Under the pieces are notes generated by a model that was not told the origin of the DNA, did not search any database, and saw only the letters and a list, made by a program, of their open reading frames with translations. The position numbers and the translations under genes are program-made. This document shows positions 1-13,711 of a DNA stretch of 64,000 bases, one piece after another (the first letter of the stretch is position 1; every line of letters starts with the position of its first letter). Location of the stretch: positions 58,275,522-58,339,521 of the forward strand of contig NC_134851.1 in assembly GCF_965363235.1 (NCBI RefSeq), given 5' to 3'. The DNA is from Mytilus galloprovincialis. Its lineage: Eukaryota; Mollusca; Bivalvia; Mytilida; Mytilidae.

Positions 1-2330
1 GGGTGGGTGCTTTTAAAAACACAAAAATAACTAAACAATCTTACAATATCTGTTTACACAATGAGAGAGATATTTCGTATTCTAAAACTAATTTTTCTCA
101 CATGTTTGTTAGATATGTTGAAAATACAGACAAATGTTTAGTACTTATATCCTTGAAAAACTATGTCTAATATATATGTTGCTAATATATTCATCCCCTG
201 TTTTTCAATTCATTTGTTCAAGATGGGTTGTTCAAGATACAGCTCTGAAGAATATGCAATAACCTAACATTGCTAATTTAGCTAACAATAAATTCAGTAC
301 ATTTTTCTAACAAGTAAGGACCAATGAAAACATGACCAATTAAGCAGGATCTTGTGGTGTCGTAGACATAAATGATAATTCAACATTTTCGATTTATATT
401 TTTCTTTATTTCATATTCTAGTATATTTAATAATATGTTTATATTTTGTGATCCATCTAATGCATAAATCCAGTAGCAGATCCGGGAAAGAGCTCTGAGT
501 TCCGATCCGTTTCTATTGGGGAACATGTGGTTGCAACCCCCTCTTTATTGCTTGTTCGATTTTTTGTTTGCAGTGTCGAAAAGGGAGATAGACAGCAGTT
601 TTATCAAGAAGTTATATGAAAGTTCTGCTATACATCTGACAGTCAGGAATTATTCTGAAGTACACATGTCGTCCAGAGGCATGGAACAGAGAGGAGAGGT
701 TTTAAAGTACCTGATGCTAATATGAGATTCCAATTTGAACTGAAGAAAGCAATATATAAAGATATGTAGGAGAAAAAATCTATACGAGTAAAGGTATGCC
801 GAAAAAGGAACTTGTTTTTTTATATACAGAATTTGCCAAACGTATCCATAATAGAAGAGATGTGAATGCATCCTTCATAGTCTTGTAATACTGATGGTAA
901 TAATTTATATAATTTCTGAGGTAATATAGCAGTGCCATTGGTTTCCCCTTTCTCCTTGTCCAAAGAACTTGATCATTTGAACTCTTTTTTTTACAAATTG
1001 GAGCCCTGTTCAAGAACAGTTAAAAGAGCATATGCTTAATTCTTAATGTCCTGCAAATTTTCGACTGTAGGTAAACTATTAAAAAAAGAAAAAGATATAA
1101 ATAGTAAATTCAAATCGTATAAATCGTATGAATAATATTGGCCAACAAAAAAAGTATCACATTAGTCTTCGGACAATTGTAAGATGCTATAACATGTATA
1201 AGATAAAATAAAAATGTATCGAAAATATAGCACAGAGAAATTATGATATAACTCAGTGCAATCCCAATTTAAGATGCTAACACATCAAAAGAAAAACAAA
1301 ATCACACCATATCGCCACATGACACAAAACAAAAACCAACTGCAATCAACATATAAGACGCAAAAAATCCGTTCGCGGGCAACTACCGACTTATTATACT
1401 GTATGATCGAACACAAACATATCCAAAATATGACACCAAAGAAATAAGACGCAAACTCAATTACAAGACATTGCAAGATCAATAAATGATGTATAAAAAC
1501 ATAATTCCGAACGACAATTGGTTAACACAAACAAAAGGAATACAACGATATAAATCTATGCTAACCCAAAAACTCAACTTCACAACGGTCAACCAATCCG
1601 GCTTACTGTATAACTAAGGTGTAACAAAATGTAACAAAACTTTTTAGAATAATACAGAAATTATGACTGTCGGTGTAATTGTAATTGTTTAAGAAAAAAA
1701 CATGTAAAACATGCAAATATTATTTTTTTTTAGTTTTAATCACTTAAAAGTCATGTGATGTTAAATATATAGGACGGGTATGTTCGTTGCGTAAATTAAT
1801 TAACAAAATCCCGTCATATAACATTCAACTTTGAAATTGCGTACACATATCAAATTTAGGTGTGCCACTTTGGGAACGGTCTAAAACGATTGAAAATTTA
1901 TTTTTAAATTTTGGTAATTTTTCCCTGATTTTTACCATGTCGGGCAAAAAAAAGTAGCAGTTTATTAGGAGACCCCCTAAATGACGTAACAGCTTGACTT
2001 ATGGTCGTTTTAAAAACCATTGTTTGCAAGTTGCATTGCTATCAATTGTACAATATGAAAATTAAACAACGTGAATGCAAATATTTATAAAGACTTTACG
2101 GAAAGTAACTTTTGTGACATCTTGACAACCGCATACAAAGTTCATTTCACTTTTCTCACTTCTTAACACATGATGTCGAATTCTGTTGTTCTATTTAAAC
2201 CGCATATCGGACTGTATTGACACAAGAATACAAGTAAATTCAAATGACCCGTACTATGTATGCAGACTTCAAAACAAATATAGCCATTGTCTTTAAATTA
2301 TTTCCAGTTTGTGAGATAATTATGTGTTCA
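1..2330. other. no gene seen, AT-rich
   Basis: AT-rich sequence with only short chance open frames (under 75 codons) on both strands and no recognisable domain. Nothing convincing is seen here. Confidence 0.5.
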
Positions 2331-2379
2331 TTATAATAATTCATGAAACATTTTCAGAACTGATTGATTCTGGCAGAGT

Positions 2380-2530
2380 TCGAAACAATACATTAGAACT
2401 TTTTGCTTTTACAACATTGTACTTTATGGCTTTATAACTATTTTGATCTGAACGTCACTGATGAGTCTTATGTAGACCAAACGTGCATCTGGCGTATTAA
2501 ATTATAATCCTGGTACCGTTGATAACTTTT
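2380..2530 (+). repeat. Family C repeat with a decayed hammerhead motif
   Basis: Copy of the dispersed family that carries hammerhead ribozymes in this window. The hammerhead part is 2452-2495: CTGATGA is present, but GAAA reads CAAA and the cleavage triplet GTC reads ATC. This copy is therefore probably inactive. The typical downstream tail (TAAATTATAATCCTGGTACC) follows. Confidence 0.75.
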
Positions 2531-2689
2531 TAGGAATACATATATTACAAAATTTGTTTTTGTTATAGAAATGTTTGCCCTTGAAAAGTTATAAAATTGT
2601 TAGAACATTTGTAACAGTTACGCTGGTAAATCATTAAAAGAGTTTTAAATTAATGATCTACATGATCTAAAATCCGTGATTTCTGTCAC

Positions 2690-3040
2690 ATTTCAGAACA
2701 TTTGTCGACTTTTCTAGTTCCTGAAGAGTTCTCAATTTGTTCTAGAATTCCATTTCAGAATATTTGAAGAATTTGCTAGTTCTTGAAGAGTTCTCAATTT
2801 GTTCTAGAATTCCATTTCAGAACATTTTAGAAATTTCTGTATCTACGTTTTATCTTGTAATGTTCTTAAAATGTCCTAGAATACTTCCAGGATGCTTTCA
2901 GAACTGAGCAATGGTTTACAAATGTTCTGGATATATTCTAGAAAAATGTTTCAGAACAGTTCTAGGACAAATATTCTAGAACATACGTAACAGTTCTTGA
3001 TGTTCTAGTACAATTCCAGAACTGTACCCACTTTTAGAAC
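2690..3040. repeat. GTTCTAGAA-rich repeat with a ~63-bp direct duplication
   Basis: Two adjacent near-identical copies of about 63 bp (roughly 2694-2820) share AAGAGTTCTCAATTTGTTC. The motifs GTTCTAGAA and TTCAGAAC recur on to about 3030. No coding potential is seen. Confidence 0.6.
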
Positions 3041-3054
3041 AAAATTTCGCCGGA

Positions 3055-4480
3055 GAATCCCTCCTTACATAAAAATATAACTCATATACTATGCTGTTAT
3101 AAAAAAATTCATAATAAAGTGCAAATACGGTCAGTTTTGGTTGATGCGGACAAATCATTTTGTTATTTGAGTCCGTCTGACAATGTCTGAGGTATAAAAA
3201 CTTCTGAAATTTGTTTACGATTCAATATTTTGAATAAAAAGAGGACATGCTAGAACTCTAAAATCATGAAAATGCTGCGAACAAAATTTAAATAGTCATT
3301 ATGGGCCAATATTGCTATCATTTGTATTATACAATCCATCCTTACATGAAAATATAACTTATTTACTATGCCGCTATAAAATTTACATAATAAAGTGCAA
3401 ATATGGTCAGTTTTGGTTGATGCGGACAAATCATTTTGTTATACAAGTCAGTTTTAGGGATAAAAACTACTGAAATTTGTTGACGGTTCAATGTTTTGAA
3501 TAAAAAGAGGACATGCTGGCACTCTAAATTGATGCGAACTAAACTTTTTAGTCATTATGTGCCAATATTACTATCTTTGTATTATGCAATCCATCCTTAC
3601 ATGACAATATAACTCATTTACTATGCAACTATATAGGTTTACATAATAAAGTGCTAATATATTCAGTTTTGGTTGATGTTGACAAAAATTTTGTTATATA
3701 AGTCAGTTTAGGGTATGAAACCTACTGAAATTTTTGACGATTCAATATTTTGAATAATAAGAGAACATGCTGGCACTCTAAATTGATGCGAACAATTTTT
3801 TTTAGTCATTATGGGCCAATTTTGCTATCAATTGTATTATACAATCCATCCTTACATGAAAATTTAACTCATATACTATGCCGCTATAAAATATACATAA
3901 TAAAGTGCAAATATGGTCGGTTTTGGTTGAAGCTATTCTAGTCAGTCTGAGGTATGAAAACTACTGAAATTTGTTTATGATTCAATATTTTGAATAAAAG
4001 GAGGACATGCTGGCACTCATGATTGATGCAAACAAAATTATTTAGTCATTATGGTCCAATATTGCTATAATTTATAATTTGTTGTATTATACAATCCATC
4101 CTTACATGAAAATATAACTCATTTACTATGCGGCTTTAAGGATTTACATAATAAAGTGCAAATATTGGCAGTTTTGGTTGATGCACAGTAATTATTTTGT
4201 TATATGAGTCAGTTTGGGGAATTACAACTACTGAAATTTGTTCATGATTAAATCTTTTGAATAAAAATAGTACGGACATGCTGGTTTTAATATTGATGTC
4301 AATTGGTTTATAATATACGGTCAATAATGACATAAAAATATAACTGAATTACTCCGCTGCTATATAGATAACTTGATAAAGGGCAACAATTTATCAGTTT
4401 TGGTTAATGAGATCAAATAATTTTCTTTTAAGCGTCATCTTGAGTTAGCCTTTCTGAGATGTGAAAACTGTTTGATTTTA
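3055..4480. repeat. ~250-bp tandem satellite, about 5-6 diverged units
   Basis: The phrase CCTTACATGAAAATATAACT recurs with variation near 3062, 3349, 3594, 3849, 4098 and 4328, giving a period of about 245-290 bp. Each unit also holds AAAGTGCAAATATGGTCAG, GGTTGATGCGGACAAA, ATTTTGAATAAAAAGAGGAC and ATTATGGGCCAATATTGC. The last units are the most diverged. No coding potential is seen. Confidence 0.85.
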
Positions 4481-7375
4481 GTGATGATTAAACTAGTTTA
4501 ATAAAAGGTCATACTTAAACTATATTTTTGTGAAGAAAAGAAATTTATTACGAATAATTTTGATTGAATTAGGCTGAAATTATCTTAAAAATGAAACATA
4601 TTATCACTTGTACAAATTATTGTAAAATGTAAAATAACCAAAAATAACAACATTACCGAATACCAAGAAAAAATCAAAACAAAAGTCCCTTACTAAATGG
4701 AAAATAAACACCTCAAACACATTCAACGAATTGAAAACAACTGTCACATTTCTGACTTGGTACAGACATGTTCTTTTGTAGACAATATTTAAAATCTCAA
4801 TTGTATAACAGTCGTATTGTAAATGTAAACGGCAGTTTCATTTTGATTAGATCGTTTAACTACAAAACATTCAATTTTAAATGTGCTTATCTGATAGATT
4901 GTGTGACGCAACGTAACAAAAGATCATATATAGCTAAAAAACTACATTTATCCTAATTATTGGAAGAAAATTGCTCCCCAAACAGTTTGGTTGTTTTTGT
5001 TATCGATACAAAAATCTTAGATTTACCTTCTCCATTTCTTAGTTCTTAATATTCCTGATACACTTGTAATAGACCTCCATCCTTGTTACTGTCGCTCGAC
5101 TGTTCTAAATTGGGAATAATTTTAGCGGATTTTTTGGGGGTCTACGTACAATGTTTTCGGACGTAACATAAATGTTCATGCATATCAACATATGTAGATG
5201 AATAGTCAATCCCCAAAAATTATCATATCCATTCTGGCGCCTGAAAGGCAGACGGTAAAATCCATGTTATGGAAATGAACAAGAAACACCATATAACCAA
5301 CAGGGTTTCGCTCATCATCAAACATTGTCGATGAACTTAGACAAAGAAATACAAAGTTTTCGAAAATGTAAAAACAGTTAAAGCACAAAAACACTAAACT
5401 CGGAGTAGAATTCGAAATGGAAAGTCGCTAATAAAATGGCAAAAACAAAAGATAAAACACATCAAACGAATGATAGATAGTTTATTCTCATAAAACCATG
5501 ATTGTACAAAGGTTACAGAAAAGTTTAAAGAATAGAGTACATAATTACAAAAATAAAAATGCATTAAAATGCATAAAATTTCGGATGAGATAACATATAA
5601 AAGAATATAGATATATATACTTAAACAGTCAAATATGAAAGTACAAATTGTATAAAGAAACACTTTTTGTATATAAGTATGATTAATAAATTATGGTTGT
5701 TAAGAAGGATTGAGTTTACTATTAAAACACATCGTTATATATTGATAACGATGTGTGAACAAACAGACAAAATAGGTTTAATTTTCAAAACAGGGGCACA
5801 TAACCGTGTAAACATGCATCTGATCTGTAATTGTTATACATATAAAATACATGTGTTTGTTTCATTGACTTATATTAATGATCACATGTAGACATATATT
5901 TTTTTCTTTCAAAAGTCTACTTTTACCTAGAATGTTGTATAGTGACAATGTACTTGTTCCATAGGCATGGCAGAGTTATTTTTTCTTTCTACTTTTATTT
6001 ATTGTATTTTATTTAAGTCTGAATTGTATGGTATATGGGTTCGTCTTTGTTGTTCCAGTTACTTGTCATCTTAGACATCTAACTGAAGAACTTATATTAA
6101 ACCGAGGTTCAAGATAAACCAATAACAACTGATTACACAGTTAGCTTTTTATGGCTTTTTTCAGAATATTGAATCTCATTTTTCACAAATTTAGTGTTCA
6201 TGTAAATATATCGAAGAGAGAGATTAATTAACAAAATTTTCTCTGTATATGGATGACTGTAAAATTGAGACTGGAAATGGGGAATGGTTTAATTTTTAAC
6301 AATTTAAAGACTTAACAAAAATATTATAATAATTCATGAACGAGCATTTTAACTAGATCAGCTAATTTACATTTTTCACACTTGGTGTAACTAAGAAAAA
6401 ACGAGAACTGCCAAGATACATATTATTGTAAGAAAGCTCATACCAAAGTTTGAAGAGCAATGACACCTACTGAACATCAACATAACAACTGAACAAAATG
6501 TATATACCCTGTTAAGCTTGAGAGACCACAGTGTGCCAGGTATAGCACAAGCACTCTGACATTAAGGTTTATACATATGCACCTATTGTTCTAGTTTTAG
6601 GAATTTTGGTTTTATATGTTTGACGGCTTTATGTTTTCTTTCTATGAATATGGTGTGTTAAATAGTCTATCCCTTTTGTCCGGGTGAAATTCTTTTCAAA
6701 TGATTATTAATGAAACCTTGACGCCTTATGTACACATCTGTTCGTACTTTTGAGAACAGCCCGGATTTTCCCTGATATTCAACATTTAAACCATGCAATT
6801 GATTGTTTATACAAGCAATTAAATGATTAGGTTAAGCGCTTCTTGCACAGTTCGTGTCCACTGATGTTATCAAATGAACACAAATGGTTAGCTGGTCAAG
6901 ATGATTTAATTTCCATATCCTCTGCACTAAATATATTTTATATTCTTGTCTACAAAATGTTCTAATAGTCAGGGTATTTTTTAATGAAATTTTTTTGAAC
7001 GTTTTCTTCAAAAATTCATTTACATTATATATAAATTTAATTTTTCTTTAGGATTTCTGCAGCTAATTTGGAAATGCTATAATGATAATTTTAAATTTAG
7101 CAAATTTGGTATGTTTTAATATTATATTATTATCAATCGGATCCAGGACCAATCCAGTCTATCTTATTATAGTCCTTCGTAATTAATTCCATTTTTCATG
7201 TGCATATATTTGAAGCTGGTATATTAAGTGAAGGATAAATATTTCTTCACAAAAAAGTTTTGATGGAATACAATTTTTAGCATTTATTTTGATATTTTGT
7301 TTGAAATTCGTACTTGCAAGCTTGTAGCATATTAATTGTGTATGTATATTTGGAATAAAAATCAAAATCTGGTCT
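4481..7375. other. no gene seen
   Basis: AT-rich, with short open frames on both strands (for example 5394-5663 minus and 5667-5891 plus) that show no domain, splice context or compositional support. A short stretch near 6262 (TTGAGACTGGAAATGGGGAA) resembles one at 52029 beside an RT fragment. Confidence 0.5.
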
Positions 7376-7690
7376 GTGTACCTTATACTAAAAGAGGCGT
7401 TTCAGTTACGGTAATGTAGACCTAGACCTATCCTCATCAGGTATCCCTAACCTATATCATGTATATGTTTCCTTTCTTACGATCATATTACAATGTATTA
7501 TAGGGAACATATGTACTTAGGTTCAAGTAGATCGGACTCCAACTTCATCAACAACTGCCTTGACCAAAAAATTTAATCTGAAGCGGGACAGGCATAAGGA
7601 CAGACGAACGAACGGACAAATGGACGCTACAGCCAGAAAACATAAAACCCCTCTTCTATTGTAGGTGGGGCATAGAAATAATGCACAGCT
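7376..7690. repeat. Probable dispersed repeat of mollusc type
   Basis: Contains a GGACAGACGAACGAACGGAC-type run followed by a CCCCTCTTCTATTGTAGGTG end. I know this combination as a common interspersed repeat in bivalve sequence. There is no second full copy in this window, so the boundaries are approximate. Confidence 0.45.
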
Positions 7691-9220
7691 GTGCCATGAG
7701 CTAGATATATCGATACGTCTAACGGTTTAATATCTTCTCAGTGTCATATAAGAAATTCATGAAAAAGGAGGTTATCTAAATAGATATAAATCAGTCAACA
7801 AGGTTTAATGAAAAATGGTCAAAGCACTTGAAGGTTATTCTCTGAAAACTAGAGAATCACCCCACAACTCGGAAATGTGAAATCTGAAATTTATTAAAAG
7901 CGAAAGGAAGCTTAAATAAATAGATATAAACAATTCACCAAATTTTCATGAGAGTTGCTAAAAGTTTTTGAGTTGTTACCAAATACTAGAAAATGTTAAT
8001 GTCTGATATGTTAAAGACGGACGGACAAAGATATACCATAAAATTTCCTTTAAGCAGGCGTTTAATAAGGGGGGGGGGGTGTTCTTATCCCATATTGTCT
8101 AATTTGCTTCATGAATATTTTATATTAAAAAAAAATGAAATATTAGGAAGATTTTGTTTTATCATCTAATTAAATTTATCAAACAAAATGTGAAAATTAC
8201 AAAGAATATTCATTTCTTATCAAAATTAATCTTCAAAATGACAATAATTATTAATCTATTCTACATTTAAAAAAAAATGAAAATTAATAAAAATTATTCA
8301 TAACTTTATATTATATTCCTTTAACTGTATTTGAACATGATTGATAAAAAACGGTGACTTGATTGTCAAAATCTTATGAAGAATAAACATACATAGATAA
8401 TGTTACATGTAGTAGAAATATTTATTTTTCAAGTAAAGACAGAAAATGCCAAAATGTTGACTCTTTATCAGATAATATATGTGTAACATCTGTGGTCAGT
8501 TTAATGGGAAGAGTGATATATACATTTCAAGGACTTCAAACTGTGAACCTAATCAGTTGTGAAATTTGAGATTCCCTCAAATCTGAGGGCATTCTTCGAG
8601 CTGTACTATAAAGTATTCGTATATTTACTCGTTTGTCACCACGGACACTACAGGATCATGCATTCACCCTGCAGAGTCATGTTGTATGTACTATTTTGAA
8701 TTAAGTAATATAAAACATCATATCAAACATTCAATATAAAATTATATCGAACTAAACATTCAACTGCATTAAAAAAAAGCTTATTTTTGACGCCTTTTAC
8801 AATCTTATGAATAATTTATCACATTAAAATATTGTGAATTTATGAACATACAATGTCACGATGTTATTGGCAGACACATGCAATATGTTTACTCACGTAC
8901 GCATGCTTCATACCGAATAGACAGCAATTTTCGACGTTGCATATTGTGTACTAAAACTAACTTAGTGTAATTAGATTAACTGACTGCAACATGCTTCATG
9001 TAAGAGTGTATAAATAAAGATAGCTAAATACAAAATGGCAAACATAGATAATAAAACAAAAGGTACTGGAACACCAGAATTCGCAATCGTTTGTGCTTCG
9101 CAAGTAACATCTTAAAATTGATTTCGAGTTACATATGTTTATTTCAAAAAGATGTTTGTATGGAATGCTATGAACATAATGTTCAATCAAATATCGTATT
9201 GTTGTAAATTTTGTTATTGT
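7691..9220. other. no gene seen
   Basis: AT-rich. Holds a G-run at about 8070-8079 and no credible open frame. It lies downstream of the membrane-protein gene on the minus strand and may contain its 3' untranslated region. Confidence 0.45.
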
Positions 9221-11327
9221 TCAAACACTACTTGTAACTTCCCATGGATCACAATAGTTCACTCTCTGGTTTGCAATGTTTTGCTGACGTGCTTTTTTAC
9301 TCTCAGTTGTCAGTTTGAAGTTCATCCGTAACGTTTCTGGTCGTACAGTCGTCCTTCTATCATTTACAACACAAATTGGTCTTGTCTTTAATGCACATAA
9401 TCGGGCTTTGACTTTGCAGCCGAGCATGGTTAGCCAAATCATGAGCGTTATTAAACTAACGACTATGATATATATAGGTACAACATTTTGTACACCAACA
9501 GAATTATAGACCTACAGAAAAAAACATGGATATTATTGATTAAAAAAACCTTCATAAAAATTTACAAATACATTCTTCAACATATTGAATAAATACTTCG
9601 ATTTCCCTCTGTCTATTCGATTAGTAGTTTGGTTAATTTAAAAAAAAGCCACAGAAATGAAGCGATTAGTGTCAATTAGAAAACTCTCCATCAGAGTCAA
9701 ACTGACACAAAACGGTAAATCCATAGGTTACCATGCATGATCTATCAATGACCAAAACAGTGGACGAGATTACTACACAATGTATGCATTTCTTATGTGT
9801 CGAGTATTGCTATGTATAAAAAAGATACCAATGAAACATTCAAACTAATCTGTCCAGAGTCAAACAAAGAAAACACAACATCAACTCTTAAAGACCTTAA
9901 AGACTAAGAATCAGTTACCCTACCAAAACTGGTGGTGCGTCGGAAGTGTTAACAGACCCATCCCGTCGTGTCCTATACAATATATAAATAAGTATTTTAA
10001 GTGATAAGGCATCACACAATTATATTATCAGGATTTGATTATCACACTTATTAAGCCCCAAGACATTGCACGACATCACCAAATTAATAAAACATCGATC
10101 AAGTACATTATCTAACCTTGAAACTTGATCATGTACGAAATTTTAAAATGGAAGAGTTTTATAAACAACAAAACAATTAAAAACTTTAAAGGCATTAAGA
10201 AAAAAAAATCAATAATTAAAACTGAAGCAAGGCCAACATCACCCCATTGAAATAAAAACTCATGTGATTTGGTATGCTCCGTAATTGTAGACAGACCAGA
10301 GGTCAAGATCTAGGTAACAATAATTGAAGCATATCCGTCTCTTGACTGTAAAACAGATTTTCAATATCAGAGTGACAAAGGATACCAAAGGGACATGCAA
10401 ACTCATAGTTCAAAATTGGATTGACAATGCCATGGCTCAAAAAAGACGACCGGACAAATATTTAACCACACGACCAAACAAAGAAAACTACAGACTTTGC
10501 AACACGAACCCCACCAAATACTGGGGGTGATCCGGAAGGTTAAGCAGATCCTGCTTAATATGTGGCACCCGTAGAAATGTTCATATCATAACGGTAACAT
10601 GGATAAACCTAATCATGATTACTTGCAGCACATTTGATTTATCGTTTTGTTTTTCAATCATACATATTTCAAGTAACAGTTATCTATATTTAAAACAAAA
10701 TCTCAAACATATTACATCTAAATTAATTGCTTCACAGTCATTTTACTCCTTAATACGTTTGTTTTGTGTTAATATTATCCACATTGAAAAGTTGTGAATA
10801 AACAAATATTAAACTATCAATTGGAGATTTTAATCTTGTGATGAATACCAATCATTTTACTCTTTCATTACACACAATTGATAGTATGTACGGGAAATTT
10901 AGAAACAGTGAACGCATTTGATATCAATTTATGTTTTATGTTTTGTCCAGTGACAGTTAATTCTAATTTTGGTCCTCAATGCTCTTCAACTTCGTACTTT
11001 ATTTTGGCCTTTTAACTTTTTTGCATTCGAGCGTCACTGATGAGTCTTTAGTAGACGAAACGCGCGTCTGGTGTATATACAAAATTTAGTCCTAGTATCT
11101 ATGATGAGTTTATCTATTTGCTCACACTGAATCTTTATTTTTAACTTTTAACTCACTAGTCTGCTGATTAGCGCGATTTTACCAAATAAAACCTACTCTG
11201 TGACTGGGAGCATCCTGAAATACACATTCGCAGTCGTCCTCGCTTTCAAGAAATCTAACTTGTGAACCTGTACATCGAACTGAACATGATTGTCGGTGAT
11301 CCCAATATGGACATTTATAAAAACATT
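9221..11327 (-). CDS. Cysteine-rich single-pass membrane protein, last two exons
   Basis: Two minus-strand exons with matching phase 0 junctions. Exon 11197-11327 starts after a pyrimidine-rich tract ending CTGTATCTAG and ends AGA|GTAGGT. It encodes a cysteine-rich segment (CFYKC, then CSVRC, then CEC; spacing C-x3-C-x8-C-x3-C-x13-C-x-C). Exon 9221-9511 starts after TTTCTGTAG. It encodes a short linker (VYNSVGVQN), one strong membrane helix (PIYIIVVSLITLMIWLTMLG), then a basic tail of about 70 residues ending WEVTSSV. This suggests a type I receptor-like protein with an extracellular cysteine-rich part and a cytoplasmic tail. I do not recognise the family. Upstream exons, including any signal peptide, were not found; the first exon seen needs a preceding phase-1 exon. 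A plus-strand hammerhead repeat lies in the intron. Confidence 0.55.
9640..10570 (-). repeat. Decayed family A retroelement 3' ends
   Basis: Two degraded stretches (about 9640-9980 and 10330-10570) carry family A 3' motifs read on the minus strand, such as the complement of CAACACGAACCCCACCAAA and of GGTTAAGCAGATCCTGCT. No RT coding remains. Confidence 0.55.
10970..11110 (+). repeat. Family C repeat carrying an intact hammerhead motif
   Basis: Dispersed repeat beginning near CTCAATGCTCTTCAACTTCG and ending with a variant of the tail that follows the ribozyme in other copies. It sits inside the intron of the minus-strand membrane-protein gene, in antisense orientation. Confidence 0.75.
11031..11074 (+). 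ncRNA. Hammerhead ribozyme, intact core
   Basis: Stem I is GCGTCA (11031-11036) with TGGTGT (11069-11074), including wobble pairs. The core CTGATGA is at 11037-11043. Stem II is GTCT..AGAC (11044-11056). GAAA is at 11057-11060. A minimal stem III, AC-GCGC-GT, follows, with predicted cleavage after GTC at 11068. All invariant core residues are present. The short stem III is typical of retroelement-borne hammerheads, which are thought to act as dimers. Confidence 0.8.
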
Positions 11328-11559
11328 CTAGATACAGAAAAAAAAACAAAAGATAAACAGAACATGATAACAATAGACAAGTCAAACAAAACAGAATATC
11401 CGGATGTGTTTGGCATTGTAAAAGTTTATAACACAGAACATATAACATTATTTAATGTGGTATTCTTATTTTAACAATGTTTAAAGCATCCGTGTTTGCC
11501 ATGAGTGTCTATGAAATAAAATTCCCCAAGTACTTCAATACATTTACACCCCTAGTTTT

Positions 11560-11725
11560 TGGTGGTGTTGGTGTTGTTTATTCTTTAGTTTACTATGTTG
11601 CGTCGTGTGTACTATTGTTTGTCTGTTTGTCCTTTTCATTTATAGCAATGGCGTTGTCAGTTTATTTTCGATTGATGAGTTTGACTGTCTCTCTGGTATC
11701 TTTCTTCCCTCTTTTACACGTGTGA
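11560..11725 (+). repeat. Family A retroelement 3' terminus
   Basis: Solo 3' end matching 14700-14870: GTTGTTTATTCTTTAGTTTA, then GGCGTTGTCAGTTTATTTTC, ending TTTCTTCCCTCTTTTAC. No RT sequence is attached. Confidence 0.7.
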
Positions 11726-11729
11726 CGTC

Positions 11730-13640
11730 TATATCTGTAGAAGGTGTTATGTGTTTTGGCCGCACGCTGTCTAAAGTCTAGTCATTCTAGTAATCATGAT
11801 GACAATAGTGTATATTGTATATTCATTTCAGCTTGGTATTCGAATCCGGTTGCGAAATCAGACAACTCTCAGTCAAAAAATAAAACTGTTTTATACATAA
11901 CGGAGGGTTTGAATGGGGTAAAATGATTAAAGAATAATGCCCTTAAAAAATGAAGATTAGAAAAATAACGGGCAAATAAAAATGAAGATTAGAAGAATGC
12001 GTGGTCTAATTTTTTGAAGATTAGAGAAAAAAGATGTTATTTCTAAGATTAGAGAAAAAAGGGGGAAGAATTAAATGTTCACAGAATATCAGACTTTTGT
12101 CTACTTTGCATTTTTTTTGGTTATAACATCCATGTTACTAAGTCCTGTTTTGATGACTTTTTTAACTTTGATACTAGTAGACATTAAGGAAATGAGTATT
12201 TTTATAAAGAATTGGTCTGTTGGATTTCATATTTTTATTGCTGAAGAAAATTACCTCCATTGTATGTAGGATAACATTCTGTGGAGTACACTTTATAGCA
12301 ATATGAGCAACACGTTGTTCGATTCATAAGATATCTAAAATGGAAGGACATACTGGATTAAAATGACAACAAATATATACAGATGTTTACTTTTTAGAAG
12401 AAAAAAAACTTTTAATACATGCGTTCAATTATGTTTGACACAATTCAATATAGAGTCTGACATGTTATTCCAGGATTTGTCACTTTAAGCAGTACTTTAC
12501 CTTCATATTAACTCAACATATTTGTTTTAGCCTGTACCTATATGTATTTGATAAGTTTGTGTATCGTAGATAATGTGAACACTAGAAGGAATCGTCTGAT
12601 ATTGCCACACGCATCGACAAAAGCATTACAATACATGTATTCACCAGAAACTATTATGTTGATTGGTGATGAATGTCATATTTCTAATTATTTCAAAACG
12701 TGTATGCATATAAACTCTATGTATAATTTTAAAACTTCAGTTTCTTTACGAATTTTGAAATGCTTAACAGTAAAATAGATTGCAGCTATGTTGATTATCA
12801 CAAAACGACTTACATGTTTGATTGCGATGTCAGTTTGAAATTGGACTTTGTTGTTTTTGAATCACTAATTTCCATTAAAGCTATCAGAAATATACAAATC
12901 TTCTTGATACCACACCGTTTCATTTTTTTTTTTTAATTATGTAGAAATTAGTACAATGTTACTATAATAATAGACTATGAACACTCATTTCCTCTTCAAC
13001 AAGGAAATAAACGCATCCGGAATTCATTTAGTTACTTTTTACAACTTTTTGTTAGGATTATTTCATAATTAACTCTTAAACTGAATACAAATTGCTTGTC
13101 AGAGGCCACTTTGTAAATTAATTGAAAAGGTTGAGTAATGTATAATCAAAATAAAACTATCAGTTTCGGATTAACCGTACTGATTTCGATCTCTTTTTTT
13201 TTGTTGTTGAGTATTTTATACTTCTCACACAGCCAAACTAACGCCTTGTCTAATATATAGTGCTTGAAAAAGATATTCTGTACAGTCTTCACATTTATGT
13301 ACACTAATAAACACTCGTGGTGTCATAAATGGATAGCACATTAACACGTCTGACGAGCATTAAGTATATGCATGTATTCAAAACCTTGTATTTAGAGTTT
13401 AAAAATATATAGTGCGTTCAGTTTTTACGTTCTTTATAATACTCTTTAAAGGAATTGAGGTAATATGAAGAGTTCTATTTTGTTATCCTCATTACTTCCT
13501 TTTACTTTTCTCATGGTGTCATAGTTTGTTTACAAATATGTCGAAACATATATCATGTATCATCAGACAGAGAGTAGATCGATTTACACTGCTTATATAT
13601 TTTGCTGTTTGTTGTATTTTAATATATTACTTATTTGATT
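11730..13640. other. no gene seen
   Basis: AT-rich. A short purine-rich stretch (11940-12065) repeats GAAGATTAGA several times. Open frames at 12075-12269 and 12542-12778 have no domain, splice or compositional support. Confidence 0.45.
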
Positions 13641-13641
13641 T

Positions 13642-13711
13642 TGCAATGTGATTATGGACTTTCCGAATTGATTTTCCTCTAAGTTCAGTATTTTTGTGAT
13701 TTTACTTTTTA
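13642..13711 (+). repeat. Short dispersed repeat, terminal segment
   Basis: About 70 bp (GATTATGGACTTTCCGAATT, then CTAAGTTCAGTATTTTTGTG, ending TTTTACTTTTTA). It is almost identical to 61933-62002, where it abuts the truncated cGLR, and is partly matched near 55953-56000. Confidence 0.75.
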
